Notes: generated by a model from the sequence alone, not told the origin. Positions 17,306 to 26,507 are shown, counted from the stretch's first letter. The stretch: 64,000 bases of DNA from Photobacterium chitinilyticum (GCF_004104355.1 NZ_RJLM01000001.1:1158711-1222710); one strand, 5' to 3'. Numbers and translations are program-made.

Positions 17306-17713
17306 AATATCGAACTATAACTGATGGCGGTTCTATAGCTAAGAAGATAACGACAATCTAATTTTAAAAGCAAATAATACCATCAGTGAATATAACATCG
17401 ACGACGTTTATATAATACAGTCAAATGTCATCACATACCACTGTAAGCAATATACTCCCTTTAACTTATGACCATAAAAACCTTTAAATTATTATTCATA
17501 ATAACACCACCACAGGCAACATATTAAAAATCAAATCAAGATCACAAATAAAGTCTATAATCACCTATAATTCCACTCTTCCCCAAAAACTAAGATCTGC
17601 CCTCCAGTTACTAATTCAGTATGTTAATAATAAAGCCAATTTGGTGATTAACATGATACGTTTCACATTGCTTTTTCTATTTTATCTATGAGCATCAATG
17701 ATAAGGAGCTATC
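17306..17713. other. AT-rich intergenic region
   Basis: About 410 bases, very AT-rich, between two secreted-protein genes. I see no gene, no clear hairpin terminator and no RNA signature; it must hold the promoter of the following gene. Confidence 0.5.
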
Positions 17714-18469
17714 ATGAAAAGAACTTGTCTACTTGCTATTGCAGCCATGTGTTTTAGTACACAAGCAGCACAAACAATTTATGATGAAGACACAAAGGCC
17801 GAGCGTACTACTATCTACAGTTCCGGACCTGTACAACAAATGACGACGCTTAGTTCAAGTGCTTATTCGATGCAAATTCACTACACCACTAAAGATTATG
17901 TATCCTGCCCTCAGGCAGCAGTTTACGATGAAGCCACCGACCAATTAATTTCAGACTTTTACGCTTCTAACCAAGTTATTACCGGTAGTATTCCTCCTGG
18001 GCTTGAAAAAAAAGAGAAATCTTTACGCCTTAATTGCGAATATAGCAATGGTGAAAAATATACTATTCATCATAAAATCCCAGCGGTTCCTAATATTCAA
18101 TGGGAAAGCCAGCTAAAGCCTGAAAACCTTGTTCCTGCTAGTAGATATAATCCTAGTTACTACCAGGAGCTAAACTACGCCAGCCAGGTTCTATTTAACA
18201 ATCATGTTGGCGATGGTGAATGTGTGGCTGGAAATAACGTCGGAACAACACCATTATTACTTGGCGATAGCAACCGAGTTACTAACCGCATAAGCGATTA
18301 CTTTGTCACTTCTGGCCAAGCTTACTATCAAGATCTCCGCACCCCATATTTAGTATCAGAACTAATCTGTAAAACAGCTGGAGGAACAACTAGAGCTGTT
18401 GAGGTTTGGACAATAAACGAAAATACGCAAGAGAAAGCAGTGCGTGAATTTAGTATAGAAAACTTCTAA
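17714..18469 (+). CDS. Secreted protein of unknown function (251 aa)
   Basis: A strong AAGGAG site seven bases before the ATG and a clear signal peptide (residues 1-18, cleaved after TQA) mark a genuine exported protein. The mature part is rich in Tyr, Ser, Thr and Asn, with six or so Cys spaced as in a disulfide-bonded beta-sandwich (SCPQ, LNCEY, GECVAG, LICKT). There is no lipobox and no membrane segment, so it is periplasmic or released. I recognise no family. Confidence 0.7.
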   Translation: MKRTCLLAIAAMCFSTQAAQTIYDEDTKAERTTIYSSGPVQQMTTLSSSAYSMQIHYTTKDYVSCPQAAVYDEATDQLISDFYASNQVITGSIPPGLEKKEKSLRLNCEYSNGEKYTIHHKIPAVPNIQWESQLKPENLVPASRYNPSYYQELNYASQVLFNNHVGDGECVAGNNVGTTPLLLGDSNRVTNRISDYFVTSGQAYYQDLRTPYLVSELICKTAGGTTRAVEVWTINENTQEKAVREFSIENF

Positions 18470-18491
18470 CAGTAACGTCAGATAACGCTTA

Positions 18492-18617
18492 TATACCCAA
18501 ATTACCTCACGATACGGAATTCAGAATGAGCCTCGCGGGCTAAGTTCAAGGAAAGTAATGCGAGAAATTGTGGTTTTCTGGCTCACTCTCAAAGAGTGAG
18601 CCTCTACTTTACTTGGT
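18492..18617. repeat. Intergenic repeat-like element with TATACCCAA end and internal hairpin
   Basis: The stretch starts with TATACCCAA, as does the small palindrome at 9724, and ends near TTACTTGG, a poor mirror of the start. Inside is a perfect ten-pair hairpin, GGCTCACTCT-CAA-AGAGTGAGCC (18580-18602). It is non-coding and fills the gap between two convergent genes. The layout suggests a degenerate MITE or dispersed intergenic repeat; copy number elsewhere is unknown. Confidence 0.4.
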
Positions 18618-18625
18618 TTGCACAT

Positions 18626-19405
18626 TTACCTTAGTGACAAGCTATTTTTGCCGACTATTTTATCAAATCGAGTATCCATACATACACTGATATCTGTCGT
18701 TATAAATTCCCCATCTATATACAGACTAAAAATTGTCGCCGGTGTCGGTGCCGACTGGGCTTGTTCTATAGATTCAATTTTGATGATTTTCAGCGGTATA
18801 CCACGCTTTTTGCATGTTATAACTAGCGAATCCGTGACATGATATTCTGAATAAGGACAACGGTTTGAGTAGAAAGCTACGCAACCTTCGTTATCAGCCA
18901 GAGAGTTATCTTTGGTCGATGGGTTGAAATATGGCACATTGACAGCATTATCAAAATTTAATGAGACAAGCATAAAGCCAGATAGGAGTGTATCGCAAAC
19001 TTCAAATCCTTGTTTTAACAGCCATTTGGCGTCGCTCATAAAATGAAACTTCCTCGTTCCAACAATAGTGACTAAACCCTCTTTCCCTTGGCTCTTCGCA
19101 TCATCAATAGCATCGTTTAACAGCGCTTTACCATGCCCTTGCTTTTTATACTTTCCGGACACCCAAAAGCATCCCAGCATCATATAATTGGGAGCTGTAA
19201 CTGGAGCCCAAGCTTTTTCAGCTGGCCCATATTCGATAAATACTTTAGCCCGTTCATCAAGGCGACGAAATACATAACCATTGTCAAACTCAGCCTCGAG
19301 CCAGCGTTTTTTAAGCTCGTAGCTCTTTGCACATTTCTTATCTGAAAAGGCGCAGCAAATATGCTCTGAATCGATACTTTCCTTCGTAAGTGTTATGTAT
19401 TCCAT
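18626..19405 (-). CDS. GNAT acetyltransferase with C-terminal YoaP domain
   Basis: The 259-residue protein has a GNAT domain (about residues 1-150; GCFWVSGKYKKQGHGKALL includes the acetyl-CoA pyrophosphate loop Q-x-x-G-x-G-like QGHGKA) and a C-terminal YoaP-type domain (about 165-255; CVAFYSNRCPYSEYHVTD, a thioredoxin-like CPYS segment). YoaP-like two-domain proteins are scattered in bacteria with unknown substrates. The start has GGCGG upstream. It is the first gene of the accessory patch and stands alone. Confidence 0.75.
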   Translation of the reverse strand: MEYITLTKESIDSEHICCAFSDKKCAKSYELKKRWLEAEFDNGYVFRRLDERAKVFIEYGPAEKAWAPVTAPNYMMLGCFWVSGKYKKQGHGKALLNDAIDDAKSQGKEGLVTIVGTRKFHFMSDAKWLLKQGFEVCDTLLSGFMLVSLNFDNAVNVPYFNPSTKDNSLADNEGCVAFYSNRCPYSEYHVTDSLVITCKKRGIPLKIIKIESIEQAQSAPTPATIFSLYIDGEFITTDISVCMDTRFDKIVGKNSLSLR

Positions 19406-19481
19406 AAACCGCCAAGGCTCTATTTGAAATGAAGACTAAGCTCCATGTTATCTGAATGGCAGAAAGGTGATACCTAAACCT

Positions 19482-19763
19482 TTACGAACAATGATTCAGG
19501 TCATTTGTTGGAACACATTGCTGTAGATTATGTTGTAGCCAATGTATAAACATCTGCTCAAGCTTATCGTCTGATGTTGCCTCTTGACTAAGCACCATAT
19601 AGTTATGCCCCGACAAAACAAATCCGAATGGAGCAACGAGGTTACCACGTTCCAAGTCATCAACAACTAACGGATAGGAACCAATTGCCGCACCGAGCCC
19701 ATCGACAGCCGCCTGGAAGCAAAAATAAAAGTGGCAAATGACTGATAAGCATTGCCAAGTAAC
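19482..19763 (-). pseudogene. Remnant of a LysR-type regulator (C-terminal part)
   Basis: A start-less frame of 93 residues ends in TAA at 19482. It carries the GcvA-like LysR effector-domain end: FQAAVDGLGAAIGSYPLVVD, then DLERGNLVAPFGFVLSGHNY and a closing helix. Intact proteins are about 300 residues; the DNA-binding half is gone and the frame is interrupted at 19764 by a stop. Upstream DNA does not restore it. It is a relic of a deleted regulator gene. Confidence 0.75.
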
Positions 19764-19928
19764 TTATTTAGATCGAATACACTCCAGGCTCGAATAATGA
19801 AGATAAAAAAGAGGTTAAACCAAGCCTGTGGTGCAGGGCTAATATCCTATGGGGCAATCCTTGCCTTTAAATCATAAGAATCAATATGGCGTAGCTACAT
19901 TTTAGTGGCTACGCTATTCATAAGATCA

Positions 19929-20126
19929 TCATTCAGGATTATTTCTGTACCAACTATCAAGCAAGTCCTTGCCAAAGACAACCTCAGTTTGCATATGTAG
20001 ATATAACAAAACCAACATTAACACACCACATATAACATTAAACCAGAATGTATATCTTTCTCTCGTTATTGTATCGTTTATAGCGATATTAATAATAATT
20101 AACAAGAACGGATAAGAAATCAACAT
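19929..20126 (-). CDS. Possible small two-helix membrane protein (65 aa)
   Basis: An ATG at 20126 opens 65 codons encoding two hydrophobic helices (about residues 2-17 and 27-45) and a charged end. There is no clear ribosome binding site (the preceding bases are T-rich), and no family is recognised, so the gene may not be real. Confidence 0.3.
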   Translation of the reverse strand: MLISYPFLLIIINIAINDTITRERYTFWFNVICGVLMLVLLYLHMQTEVVFGKDLLDSWYRNNPE

Positions 20127-20204
20127 CAGAACAAAAAAACAAGATAGTTTGACATCGCCATTTAATCAATTGGTTATAATCCTTTCGGGCTGCTTAACAA
20201 TTTT

Positions 20205-20720
20205 TCAGATATTATTAAGTTCCATGTACAATAGATTCCAACGATCACCGTTAAATGATCGCAAACCGGCCTCTTTCCTAATCACGTTAAACCCAAGAGA
20301 CTGATAACAGTTAACCGCATTTTGATTATGCTCAAAGACTGCTAAGTTGATAGTCGTAGCATTGAATGCTTTTTTCGCGTGATCAATGGCCAAATTAACA
20401 AGAACTTTTCCATAACCCTTGCCCCGTACTGATTCATCAGCAATCAATACGCGGCAAAGACGATAAGTAGATTCCGATTCTCTGTGTAGTTCAATATAGC
20501 CAATCTCTAATTCATTGTCCCTTAGCATCAATGGCGTAACTTCGGCTTTGCTTACATGTGCAGTAATCTGCTTTATTGTTAAAGGATATTTATATACAGG
20601 CCCACCCCATAGATAATTGAACTCTTCTGAAGATATCCAGCTGATTAACTGCGGGTAATCCCTTTCTATAAATTTATCTAAATGCATACACAAACCATAA
20701 TTCGCCATTTTATAGGACAT
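20205..20720 (-). CDS. GNAT-family N-acetyltransferase
   Basis: A 171-residue acetyltransferase of the RimI/RimJ-like type. The acetyl-CoA loop is RGKGYGKVLV (after CRVLIADESV) and the closing motif is NAVNCYQSLGFNVI. The start could be the first ATG at 20720 or an internal one at 20687. It follows the 116-residue gene after only three bases, so the two probably form an operon. Substrate unknown. Confidence 0.7.
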   Translation of the reverse strand: MSYKMANYGLCMHLDKFIERDYPQLISWISSEEFNYLWGGPVYKYPLTIKQITAHVSKAEVTPLMLRDNELEIGYIELHRESESTYRLCRVLIADESVRGKGYGKVLVNLAIDHAKKAFNATTINLAVFEHNQNAVNCYQSLGFNVIRKEAGLRSFNGDRWNLLYMELNNI

Positions 20721-20723
20721 AAA

Positions 20724-21074
20724 CTAAATGCTTGCCACCGTCTGCGATGCTTGCATCTTTAACCAAAAACTTTCCTGACATGAATTGTAGAATATTTTAC
20801 GCACAGGAGTGATCTGTTGCAGCCCTGAATCAAGTACTTCGTAACTTATCCAGCACTCCTCGCACAATTGCTCGGTAGGCACATTGTCTCGCTCAATCTT
20901 ATACCGTATTACAACGCCATTATCGTAATAGTACGTAGTTTCCATTTCATTGATTTCAACCCCATCGTCAGTGTAACTATTTTTCCTCATATGCTCATTA
21001 GCAATTAAAGCATTCGTTTCATGGCCATGAATAGCCTTTATATACGTAAACAGATTGTTCATATGTTGTATCAA
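20724..21074 (-). CDS. Uncharacterised protein (116 aa), operon with a GNAT
   Basis: A soluble 116-residue protein with no signal or membrane segment. It has a two-Cys CEEC motif (about residues 70-73, in EQLCEECWISYE) and an acidic, Tyr-rich beta-like middle (METTYYYDNGVVIRYKIE). I do not recognise it. Its stop codon is three bases before the start of a GNAT gene, which suggests a joint role. A second ATG lies four codons in. Confidence 0.5.
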   Translation of the reverse strand: MIQHMNNLFTYIKAIHGHETNALIANEHMRKNSYTDDGVEINEMETTYYYDNGVVIRYKIERDNVPTEQLCEECWISYEVLDSGLQQITPVRKIFYNSCQESFWLKMQASQTVASI

Positions 21075-21319
21075 ACCTTGATAACAAAGAGATATTCGAG
21101 CAAACCCAACTCATAGCGCTGGGACAAAATTCATGCAGCATTTCACCAAATGCCTGCATAAACAGTGATATATATCAACTGTATGCGTAATAGGCTTATT
21201 ATACAATTATGAAATCTTCTAAAGCCTGAGAACACCGTCTTTGCTTCGGAAATATTACGAAATGGAATGATTTGTGGCTTTGGTGCTCTGAGTATAATCT
21301 TTGCCTCTATGGAGAAAAA

Positions 21320-21817
21320 ATGGAAAATCTGTCGACAGAAACGCAAAATGAAAACGAAACCAACCAAGAAATATTAGAACTAGCAACTAAATGGTCAAGG
21401 TTAGGTGCTTCCATAATCGATGGGCTCATCGTCATGATCGCAACATTGCCGCTGTTTTACTTTATGGGCGGATTTGACGGAATCGATCAAGTTCCACCTG
21501 TTGCCGCGCCGTTGTCAGTGCAATTTTTAACAGCTTTCCTTGGTATTAGTTTCTATTGTGTCATCAATTGGAAGCTATTAGAAACAAAGGGGCAATCCAT
21601 AGGGAAAAAACTACTGAATATACACGTTGTGTATCTTGATGGAGCACAGGCTAGTAGAAAAGATATACTCGTTAAACGATACTTTCCTTATATTCTCTGT
21701 TCATACATTCCGTTCATAGGTGGAATAATTGGCTTGGTTAATGTGCTTTTCATTTTTGGTAAGCAACGACGTTGCCTGCATGACCGAATTGCCGGAACCA
21801 AAGTCGTACGAAGCTAG
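21320..21817 (+). CDS. RDD-family membrane protein
   Basis: The 165-residue protein has the RDD layout: an Arg in the first helix entry (WSRLGASIIDGLIVM), the Asp-containing helix, and LHDRIAGTKVV at the C-terminus with the final Arg-Asp. Three or four membrane segments. RDD proteins are poorly understood; some act in ion exchange. The ATG at 21320 is directly served by GGAGAAAA; the frame upstream to 21272 lacks a site and is unlike the family. Confidence 0.75.
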   Translation: MENLSTETQNENETNQEILELATKWSRLGASIIDGLIVMIATLPLFYFMGGFDGIDQVPPVAAPLSVQFLTAFLGISFYCVINWKLLETKGQSIGKKLLNIHVVYLDGAQASRKDILVKRYFPYILCSYIPFIGGIIGLVNVLFIFGKQRRCLHDRIAGTKVVRS

Positions 21818-21919
21818 CTAACGAGCAATCAAGGTGGCCGTAATACCCATCAGTATGACATGAATTTTTCCATTCACGTTGTCATATCCGATCAAGTTAT
21901 TAAATCCGGGAGGGTACTT

Positions 21920-22276
21920 ATGAACATGAGAGAGTTTTCTGAACGTACAAAACTGTCATCTCATACTCTCAGGTATTATGAGAAAATCGGTCTTTTGAAC
22001 AATGTTCAAAGAAATTCAAGTGGCCACCGCGTTTTCACAACCAAAGAGTTGGACTGGGTTAACTTCATAATCAGACTCAAAGAAACGGCCATGCCGTTAG
22101 ATACTATTTTGCACTACTCGAACTTACGCGCACTGGGAGAAAGTACGATCACGGCTCGTAAGACGTTACTCGAAGAGCATAGACATAAATTACAATCCCA
22201 GATTGAAAATCAACTCCAACATTTAAACGCTTTAGAGACGAAAATTGATTTCTACAAAGCTATAGAAGTTTCTTGA
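21920..22276 (+). CDS. MerR-family transcriptional regulator
   Basis: A 118-residue regulator with the MerR winged helix at its N-terminus (MREFSERTKLSSHTLRYYEK then GLL and SSGHRVFTTKEL) and a long coiled-coil dimer helix (about residues 80-112). There is no C-terminal Cys cluster, so it is not a metal sensor of the MerR/CueR type; it resembles aldehyde/electrophile-linked members. The start at 21920 has GGGAGGG just upstream, better than the one at 21860. Its stop codon overlaps the -35 box of a MerR-type promoter for the next gene, the likely target. Confidence 0.8.
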   Translation: MNMREFSERTKLSSHTLRYYEKIGLLNNVQRNSSGHRVFTTKELDWVNFIIRLKETAMPLDTILHYSNLRALGESTITARKTLLEEHRHKLQSQIENQLQHLNALETKIDFYKAIEVS

Positions 22277-22303
22277 CTTAGAGTTAACTCTAACTTGTAA
22301 CCT
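22273..22303 (+). promoter_or_regulatory. MerR-type promoter with operator
   Basis: TTGACT (22273-22278), a 19-base spacer, and TAACCT (22298-22303). The long spacer is the mark of MerR-activated promoters, and it contains the perfect palindrome TAGAGTTAACTCTA (22279-22292), the operator form known from NmlR/AdhR-like regulators. The -35 box overlaps the merR-like stop codon, so the regulator probably activates the decarboxylase-like gene downstream. Confidence 0.8.
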
Positions 22304-22346
22304 TGCTTCATACATCACATTGTAGTGACTCACGAGGAGCAAGTAA

Positions 22347-22727
22347 GTGAACAAAAGTAGATACGAAATTGGACTTGAGAAGTTAAGTGAGATCGATGGA
22401 AAAGCTGGTCATAACGTCATCGAGAGTTTACAAGATGTTTGTCCAGAGTTGGCTCGATATACTATTGAATACCCTTTCGGGGACATTTATTCACGAAATG
22501 GCTTAGATTTGAAATCTAGAGAAATTGCCACTGTCGCAGCCCTTACAGCTTTAGGTAACTGCCAGCCACAACTAAAGGTGCATATTAATGCGGCATTAAA
22601 TGTTGGCTGTACGCCTGATGAAATTAAGGAGACAGTATTGCAAATGTCAGTGTACGCAGGATTCCCAGCTGCACTGAATGGCATGTTCGCAGTAAAAGAA
22701 GTCCTTGTAGAACGCGGAGAGCTATAA
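22347..22727 (+). CDS. Carboxymuconolactone decarboxylase family protein
   Basis: A 126-residue AhpD-like fold protein. It has the family core: LKSREIATVAALTALGNCQP, then LKVHINAALNVGCTPDEIKE and VLQMSVYAGFPAALNGM. There is a single Cys in the first motif rather than the CxxC of AhpD, so it belongs to the decarboxylase-like branch rather than the peroxidase-reducing one. Its control by a MerR-type promoter suggests a role in handling electrophiles or aromatic breakdown products; that is inference. Confidence 0.8.
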   Translation: MNKSRYEIGLEKLSEIDGKAGHNVIESLQDVCPELARYTIEYPFGDIYSRNGLDLKSREIATVAALTALGNCQPQLKVHINAALNVGCTPDEIKETVLQMSVYAGFPAALNGMFAVKEVLVERGEL

Positions 22728-23165
22728 GGAATACACTTGTTCGAGCTGATTCAAATACGTGAAACTTTCAACCGAGTCAGCTTGAATAAGGCAAACAGCA
22801 TTATTTAAATAATACAGACCTAACAGGGAGGTTGGTCATAAAAACGTGGATGAATACGTTGAGGGATCGCTTTGGCGTCCCCTGCCTTCGTAATTGACAA
22901 AGATACCCCAACATGCCAATTTTTACATAAGGAAACATAGTACAATCTGGTTTTGGTGCTACTTCATATATTAGTAACAAGAATTCGTGACATGCATCAA
23001 ATTTACGCGAGAATGATTTATTATACAATTTGGCACTTGTTAAGTAAGAACAGTGTTCATATGTCTTTATCGTGAATTTTAAATATGCAGGAAAATCCAC
23101 GATCACGGCTTGTTGAATACAATCTTTCACCTAACACTACGCTCACTTAAACATGGAGGTTTAAC
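22728..23165. other. 438-base region without a convincing gene
   Basis: A minus-strand frame of 109 codons (22801-23130, GTG start) fills it, but it lacks a well-spaced ribosome binding site and has no recognisable domain or regular composition. It may be a decayed gene or non-coding spacer. GGAGG at its right end serves the next gene. Confidence 0.4.
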
Positions 23166-23678
23166 TTGCTAGAAAGCATTAATCACATAACCTATAACAC
23201 GTTAGGATTAAATAAAAGGCTGTTTATATTTCGTGTTTATGGATTAGCTATATTATGGGCACTAACCTTAATCTTTATAAGTTACTTCATTTCCAATGAT
23301 ACTGCTGAAGTTATTCCCACTTTTAGTGAGGATGAAATTTCAGCTGCATTGTTTTTTCTGCTAATTGATGCACCAATTACTGAAACTCTTATCTTTCAAT
23401 GGTTTATACAAGGGGTATTTCGCCACGCAACAGGTAGCCCAAGTTTCTCCATTATAGGTTCTGCTTTTTTATTCTCCTTGATCCATCTGCATAACTCGAT
23501 TCTAAATGCAATTGTAGTGATAGCTCTTGGGCTTGCTCTAGCCTTAACATATGAATATGTCCGCATGAGAATTGGAAATATATATGCACTGATTATTGTC
23601 TGTGGTGCGCACATTTGTTGGAATGTATTTGCTGTATTTGTTATCCCATCATTGTTTACTCTGTTGGGTTTGCAGTAA
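23166..23678 (+). CDS. CPBP-family intramembrane protease-like protein
   Basis: A 170-residue multi-helix membrane protein with the three CPBP/Abi motifs in order: ETLIFQWF in place of the usual EExxxR (about residues 78-84), FSLIHLHN (about 105-112) and HICWN (about 155-159). Rce1-like members cut prenylated proteins; bacterial ones act in bacteriocin immunity and stress. The replaced second Glu and Arg of the first motif make catalysis doubtful. The TTG start at 23166 is preceded by GGAGG at six bases. Confidence 0.7.
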   Translation: MLESINHITYNTLGLNKRLFIFRVYGLAILWALTLIFISYFISNDTAEVIPTFSEDEISAALFFLLIDAPITETLIFQWFIQGVFRHATGSPSFSIIGSAFLFSLIHLHNSILNAIVVIALGLALALTYEYVRMRIGNIYALIIVCGAHICWNVFAVFVIPSLFTLLGLQ

Positions 23679-23776
23679 ATTGAGCTATAACAAAGTAAGT
23701 GGAGCACACAGTTCACACTCACGGTTTAATATGGTGCACATTTTTACAGGCGCTATGCTCTAAAGGCAATTTTAAT

Positions 23777-24196
23777 ATGAACAAAGACTATCATGAAGCG
23801 ACCTGCCTCTGTGGGAAAGTAAGACTGGAAATACAAAAGCTTCAGAATAATTTCATTGTCTGCCATTGTGATACATGTAAAAAATGGAATGGCGGACCGC
23901 AACTTGCGATGCCATGCGGAACAGATGTTAAAATTCAAGGGAATGAATATCTTTCAGAATTCTCGTCTTCTCCTTGGGCAAAACGAGGGTTTTGTCGTAG
24001 TTGTGGAACACATTTGTATTTCAAGATGAATCAATCAGGAAGTTACAACATCTTACTTGGCGTACTAGATATTGATAAAAATGCAGAGCTACAAATGTCG
24101 ATGCAGTATTTTATTGATCTAAAACCTGATTATTACACCTTTGACAGTGATTGCCCGGTAATGACTGAAGCTGAGATTATAAAAAAATTCAGCTAA
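23777..24196 (+). CDS. GFA-family (glutathione-dependent formaldehyde-activating-like) zinc protein
   Basis: The 139-residue protein carries the zinc-binding Cys sets of the GFA/CENP-V fold: CLCGKV near the N-terminus, CHCDTCKKW (about residues 29-37) and GFCRSCGTHLYF (about 72-83). The name comes from Gfa, proposed to speed S-hydroxymethylglutathione formation; most members have unknown substrates. The start at 23777 is at the family N-terminus with AAAGG ten bases upstream. Confidence 0.8.
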   Translation: MNKDYHEATCLCGKVRLEIQKLQNNFIVCHCDTCKKWNGGPQLAMPCGTDVKIQGNEYLSEFSSSPWAKRGFCRSCGTHLYFKMNQSGSYNILLGVLDIDKNAELQMSMQYFIDLKPDYYTFDSDCPVMTEAEIIKKFS

Positions 24197-24308
24197 TCTG
24201 CGGGATTTACATCAACAGCTATAGCCATAAACCTAGCATCATTCCGACGATTGGCTCAGAAAGTTTTAGGAAATAGAGGGTAACAACGCTTGCCGCCACC
24301 CTTTTAAC

Positions 24309-24764
24309 TCATGATTTCTTATGATTTTTAGCAACAAAAGAATCAAGCTTGTTTGCGAAGTTTTGTCGGTCGGATTGGCTCAGCGGTGCAGGTCCACCAG
24401 TTTGAATTCCGCTACTTCTCATGGTTTCCATGAAGTCGCGCATTTGCAGGCGCTGTTTGATCGTATCCTTAGTGTACATCTCACCACGCGGGTTCAAGGC
24501 ATGGGCACCTTTGGTGATTAGCTCATCGGCAAGAGGAATATCTGCCGTAATCACTAAATCTCCGGCTTCAACTTGCTGAACAATATAATTGTCCGCAACA
24601 TCAAAACCTTGCTCCACCTGAATTGACTTGATGTGCGGTGATGGCGGCACTCTCACATGATGGTTTGCCACTAAGGTGACAGCAACCCCTACCCGATTAG
24701 CAACACGGAATAAAATCTCCTTTACGACATTCGGACAAGCGTCCGCATCTACCCAGATCTTCAT
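24309..24764 (-). CDS. yaiI: YaiI/YqxD-family (UPF0178) protein
   Basis: A 151-residue PIN-like protein nearly identical in layout to E. coli Yai[13 protein letters not shown] at the start with conserved acidic residues, [13 protein letters not shown] with a second acidic pair, and the GGP-x-P motif near the C-terminus. A nuclease-type active site is implied by the fold, but no activity is established. It is a single gene. Confidence 0.9.
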   Translation of the reverse strand: MKIWVDADACPNVVKEILFRVANRVGVAVTLVANHHVRVPPSPHIKSIQVEQGFDVADNYIVQQVEAGDLVITADIPLADELITKGAHALNPRGEMYTKDTIKQRLQMRDFMETMRSSGIQTGGPAPLSQSDRQNFANKLDSFVAKNHKKS

Positions 24765-24831
24765 TTCTAGTCCTTATTCCTATCATTCTGCAATATCGCT
24801 TTGCGCTGCAATACCACTCTAAAACAAATAT

Positions 24832-24857
24832 AAGAAAGCCGCCAAATAAGGCGGCCA
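24832..24857 (-). terminator. Terminator of ybiT
   Basis: Minus strand: GCCGCC-TTATTT-GGCGGC followed by TTTCTTATA, about 55 bases beyond the ybiT stop codon. Confidence 0.8.
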
Positions 24858-24911
24858 TCATCTATTTCACTGAATCGAATTGATATCAGTAGCTCATCAG
24901 TTCGATCTTAA

Positions 24912-26507
24912 TTAACCTAAAAGGCCTTGCTTGCGTAGGTACTCTTCATAGGTACCACGGAAGTCTTCAACGCCATCTTTAGTGATTTCGATGATACGTG
25001 TCGCAATCGATGATACAAACTGGCGATCGTGAGAAACAAACATCAAAGTACCTTTGAAGTTCTCAAGTGCCAAGTTCAACGATTCGATAGATTCCATATC
25101 CATGTGGTTGGTTGGCTCATCCATCAGCAGGATGTTTGGCTTTTGCATGATTAGCTTACCAAACAGCATACGTCCTTGTTCACCACCAGAAATCACTTTA
25201 ACTGACTTCTTGATGTCGTTCTGAGAGAACAGCATACGACCAAGGATACCGCGAACTGTCTGCTCGTCGTCACCCTCTTTCTTCCACTGACCCATCCAGT
25301 CAAGTAGTGTCATATCTTCTTCAAAGTCAGCACTATGATCCTGAGCGTAGAAACCAATGTTATTGTTTTCTGACCACTTGATCATACCTTCCATTGGCTC
25401 CATCTGGCCAGCCAATGTATTTAGGAATGTTGATTTACCAATACCGTTCTGACCGATGATCGCGATACGTTCACCCACTTCAACCAACAGCTTCACACCA
25501 TTGATCAAGATGTTGTCACCATAGCCTTGCTTTAAGTTTTCGACTTCTAGCGCATTACGGAACAATTCTTTCTCTTGTTCAAAACGGATAAACGGTGATT
25601 GACGGCTCGATGCTTTAACTTCATCAAGCTGGATCTTATCAAGCTGCTTCTGACGAGAAGTCGCCTGCTTCGCTTTTGACGCGTTAGCAGAGAAGCGACT
25701 TACGAATGTCTGCAAATCGGCAATCTGAGCTTTTTTCTTCGCGTTGTCAGCAAGTAGACGTTCACGCGCGCCTTCTGCAGCTGTCATGTATTCATCGTAG
25801 TTACCTGGGAACAGGCGAAGCTCGCCGTAATCCAAGTCAGCCATGTGGGTACATACGCTGTTTAGGAAGTGACGGTCGTGCGAGATAATAATCATGGTAC
25901 AGTTACGCTCTAGCAGGATCTGCTCAAGCCAGCTGATGGTGTGAATATCCAGGTTGTTCGTTGGTTCATCAAGTAGCATGATTTCAGGATCTGCAAACAG
26001 AACCTGAGCAAGAAGAACACGAACCTTAAGGCCCGGTGCAACTGCGCTCATTAGGCCAAAGTGCTGATCTTCAGGAATACCAAGACCAAGTAGCAGCTCA
26101 CCTGCACGAGCTTCAGCAGAATAACCGTCCATTTCAGCGAATTCAGTTTCAAGATCCGCAACACGCATACCATCGTCTTCAGACATTTCAGGTAGCGAGT
26201 AGATACGGTCACGTTCTTCTTTGATTTCCCACAGTTCTTTATGACCCATAATGACGGTATCAACAACAGTGTATTCTTCAAATGCAAACTGGTCCTGGCC
26301 TAGTTTCGCCATACGCTCGTTAGGATCTGTTGAAACAGTACCAGCCGACTGCTCAAGCTCGCCACCCAAGATTTTCATGAATGTCGATTTACCACAGCCA
26401 TTCGCGCCGATAAGACCGTAACGGTTACCTTCACCAAATTTAACTGAGATATTTTCAAACAATGGCTTATCGCCAAACTGCATTGTAATGTTAGCGGTAG
26501 AAATCAA
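24912..26507 (-). CDS. ybiT: ABC-F family ATPase YbiT
   Basis: The 531-residue protein matches E. coli YbiT throughout. It has two ABC cassettes joined by a helical linker: Walker [10 protein letters not shown] and GQNGIGKST, Walker [11 protein letters not shown] and [10 protein letters not shown], and a proper signature ISGGEQ only in the second cassette; the first has the degenerate form APGLKVR seen also in E. coli. ABC-F proteins act on the ribosome E site and do not transport. The start is TTG at 26507 (GGAAC upstream), giving the family N-terminus. Confidence 0.93.
   Translation of the reverse strand: MISTANITMQFGDKPLFENISVKFGEGNRYGLIGANGCGKSTFMKILGGELEQSAGTVSTDPNERMAKLGQDQFAFEEYTVVDTVIMGHKELWEIKEERDRIYSLPEMSEDDGMRVADLETEFAEMDGYSAEARAGELLLGLGIPEDQHFGLMSAVAPGLKVRVLLAQVLFADPEIMLLDEPTNNLDIHTISWLEQILLERNCTMIIISHDRHFLNSVCTHMADLDYGELRLFPGNYDEYMTAAEGARERLLADNAKKKAQIADLQTFVSRFSANASKAKQATSRQKQLDKIQLDEVKASSRQSPFIRFEQEKELFRNALEVENLKQGYGDNILINGVKLLVEVGERIAIIGQNGIGKSTFLNTLAGQMEPMEGMIKWSENNNIGFYAQDHSADFEEDMTLLDWMGQWKKEGDDEQTVRGILGRMLFSQNDIKKSVKVISGGEQGRMLFGKLIMQKPNILLMDEPTNHMDMESIESLNLALENFKGTLMFVSHDRQFVSSIATRIIEITKDGVEDFRGTYEEYLRKQGLLG

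Noticed and set aside
22801-23130. Minus-strand ORF of 109 codons (GTG start)
   Set aside because: Ribosome binding bases adjoin the start, no domain or regular composition; kept only as a possible relic in the gap entry.
23679-23776. attC-like integron recombination site before the GFA gene
   Set aside because: I looked for paired RYYYAAC/GTTRRRY ends with an imperfect palindrome and found none here or elsewhere in the 18.5-24.2 kb patch; no integrase gene either.
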